The notes under the pieces: generated by a model | What the model saw: only the letters and a program-made list of their open reading frames with translations | Databases searched by the model: none | What the model was told of the DNA's origin: nothing | NCBI RefSeq assembly: GCF_000382045.1 | Contig: NZ_KB907450.1 | Span: forward strand, 1-64,000 | DNA length: 64,000 bases | Source of the DNA: Variovorax atrisoli 110B | GTDB taxonomy: Bacteria > Pseudomonadota > Gammaproteobacteria > Burkholderiales > Burkholderiaceae_C | Direction of reading: 5' to 3' | Translations under genes and position numbers: made by a program | In this document: in pieces, positions 63,373-64,000 of the stretch | How positions within the stretch are numbered: position 1 is the stretch's first letter | Layout of the letters: the number at the start of each line of letters is the position of its first letter

Positions 63373-63867
63373 TCATTGCGCGGTCTCCAGCTCGAGCCGC
63401 TTCGGGTCGAGGAAATTGCCGACGATGCCGAACAGGCAGAAGAGCGAGCCCACCGGCAGCGCGAGGTACGACCACAGCATCGAGACGCTCTCGAGCCCTG
63501 CCATCGACTGCACGCGACCGCGGATGGCGTAGTCCCAGCCCCACCACAGCACCACCAGCATCAGGACCAGCGCGGCGACGCTCACCACCGCATCGAGCAT
63601 CCGGCGCACGCGCGGCGGACTCCAGCGGTAGAGAACGTCCACGCTCACCATCGCGCCCTGGCGAAACGCGGTCGGGATGCCGAGAAACACCATCCAGATC
63701 AGGCTCACGCGGATCAGGATCTCGCTCCACTCGGCCGGCTGCTCCAGCACGAAGCGGGTGATGATCTGGAACAGGCCCAGGCTCGACGCGACGACCAGCA
63801 TCAGGCAGGCCATCAGCATTGAGGCGCCGGTGGTCCAGCGCTCGATGCTCAGGAACTTGTCTTTCAC
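63373..63867 (-). CDS. dctQ: TRAP transporter small permease (DctQ)
   Basis: 164 residues, four membrane segments. EILIRVSLIWMVFLGIPTAF is typical of DctQ. It starts with GTG overlapping the dctP stop (GTGA), so it is coupled. An 85-bp gap before dctM is unusually long; it holds a stem-rich sequence. Confidence 0.93.
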   Translation of the reverse strand: MKDKFLSIERWTTGASMLMACLMLVVASSLGLFQIITRFVLEQPAEWSEILIRVSLIWMVFLGIPTAFRQGAMVSVDVLYRWSPPRVRRMLDAVVSVAALVLMLVVLWWGWDYAIRGRVQSMAGLESVSMLWSYLALPVGSLFCLFGIVGNFLDPKRLELETAQ

Positions 63868-64000
63868 TTGTAGTCGCGGATCTTGTCGAGGTTGGCCTTG
63901 CCGAATTCCTTCTCGAACTGGGCATTGACCGGCGCGAGCGCGGCGACGAACCTGGCCTTGTCGACGTTGTCGATCACGGTCATGCCCTTGGCGCGCAGGT
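63864..64000 (-). CDS. dctP: TRAP transporter substrate-binding protein (DctP), C-terminal fragment
   Basis: Only the last ~45 codons lie in the window. The reading frame ends ...GMTVIDNVDKARFVAALAPV, then FEKEFGKANLDKIRDYK and a stop overlapping dctQ. This matches the C terminus of DctP proteins. The gene runs off the right edge. Confidence 0.9.
   Translation of the reverse strand, partial: LRAKGMTVIDNVDKARFVAALAPVNAQFEKEFGKANLDKIRDYK

Overview
The window is about 67% G+C and reads as chromosome of a Variovorax-like betaproteobacterium (Comamonadaceae). The basis is the gene content: three Bug-type tripartite-tricarboxylate binding proteins, several LysR/IclR/AraC regulators, a TctDE-like two-component system, beta-ketoadipate pathway genes, a TRAP transporter, and DUF3014/DUF4188/DUF1800/DUF1501 proteins. 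This is inference from families; no rRNA, tRNA, CRISPR array or insertion sequence was seen.

Layout. 1-4690: the 3' end of an RHS polymorphic-toxin locus. It has a main RHS protein with a variable, A+T-richer tip, a small candidate immunity gene, a displaced second RHS tip carrying an ADP-ribosyltransferase-like toxin, its candidate immunity gene, and one more orphan candidate immunity gene. 4690-9200: a FrcBCA-like sugar ABC transporter with a ROK regulator, preceded by a perfect 9-3-9 palindrome. 9194-14149 (minus): DUF6194 protein, two Bug binding proteins and a TctDE-like two-component system. 14243-24302: an IclR-controlled shikimate/quinate to beta-ketoadipate cluster with two AroE-like dehydrogenases, PcaB, PcaC, an MFS carrier, PcaD, a QuiC-type dehydroshikimate dehydratase and a ShiA-like carrier. 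The same operator-like sequence lies beside the regulator and before quiC. pcaGH and pcaIJ are not in the window.

24367-36064: mostly unlinked genes (FrnE-like thioredoxin-fold protein, DUF1800/DUF1501 export pair, NHL lipoprotein, DTW tRNA-modifying enzyme, HDOD protein, DUF4188 protein, LysR/RidA pair, patatin). 36210-41516 (minus): an amino-acid-derivative operon (N-carbamoyl-D-amino-acid hydrolase-like, Asp/Glu/hydantoin racemase, Bug binding protein, N-acyl-D-amino-acid deacylase) with an upstream LysR gene. 41568-48400: an RibD-like reductase, an EamA carrier with a very His-rich tail, a ChrA/MFS pair, a small protein behind an elaborate structured leader, a GFA-family enzyme and an AraC/GyrI-like regulator. 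48658-53257: a MurA paralogue, nitronate monooxygenase, alpha/beta hydrolase, DUF3014 protein and a small protein. 53280-58225 (minus): gcvTHP behind a tandem glycine riboswitch. 58271-64000: small proteins, an Fsr-like MFS carrier with a divergent AraC regulator, and a TRAP transporter cut by the window edge.

The most unusual signals are four. First, the leader at 46366-46620 carries a promoter, a terminator and three copies of a motif that can pair in competing ways. Second, a repeat of about 87 bp recurs just after stop codons inside operons, always in the same orientation to transcription. Third, the RHS locus has a duplicated, frameshifted tip cassette. Fourth, the quinate/shikimate cluster shares a palindromic operator and has two AroE-like enzymes with an altered NTD motif.
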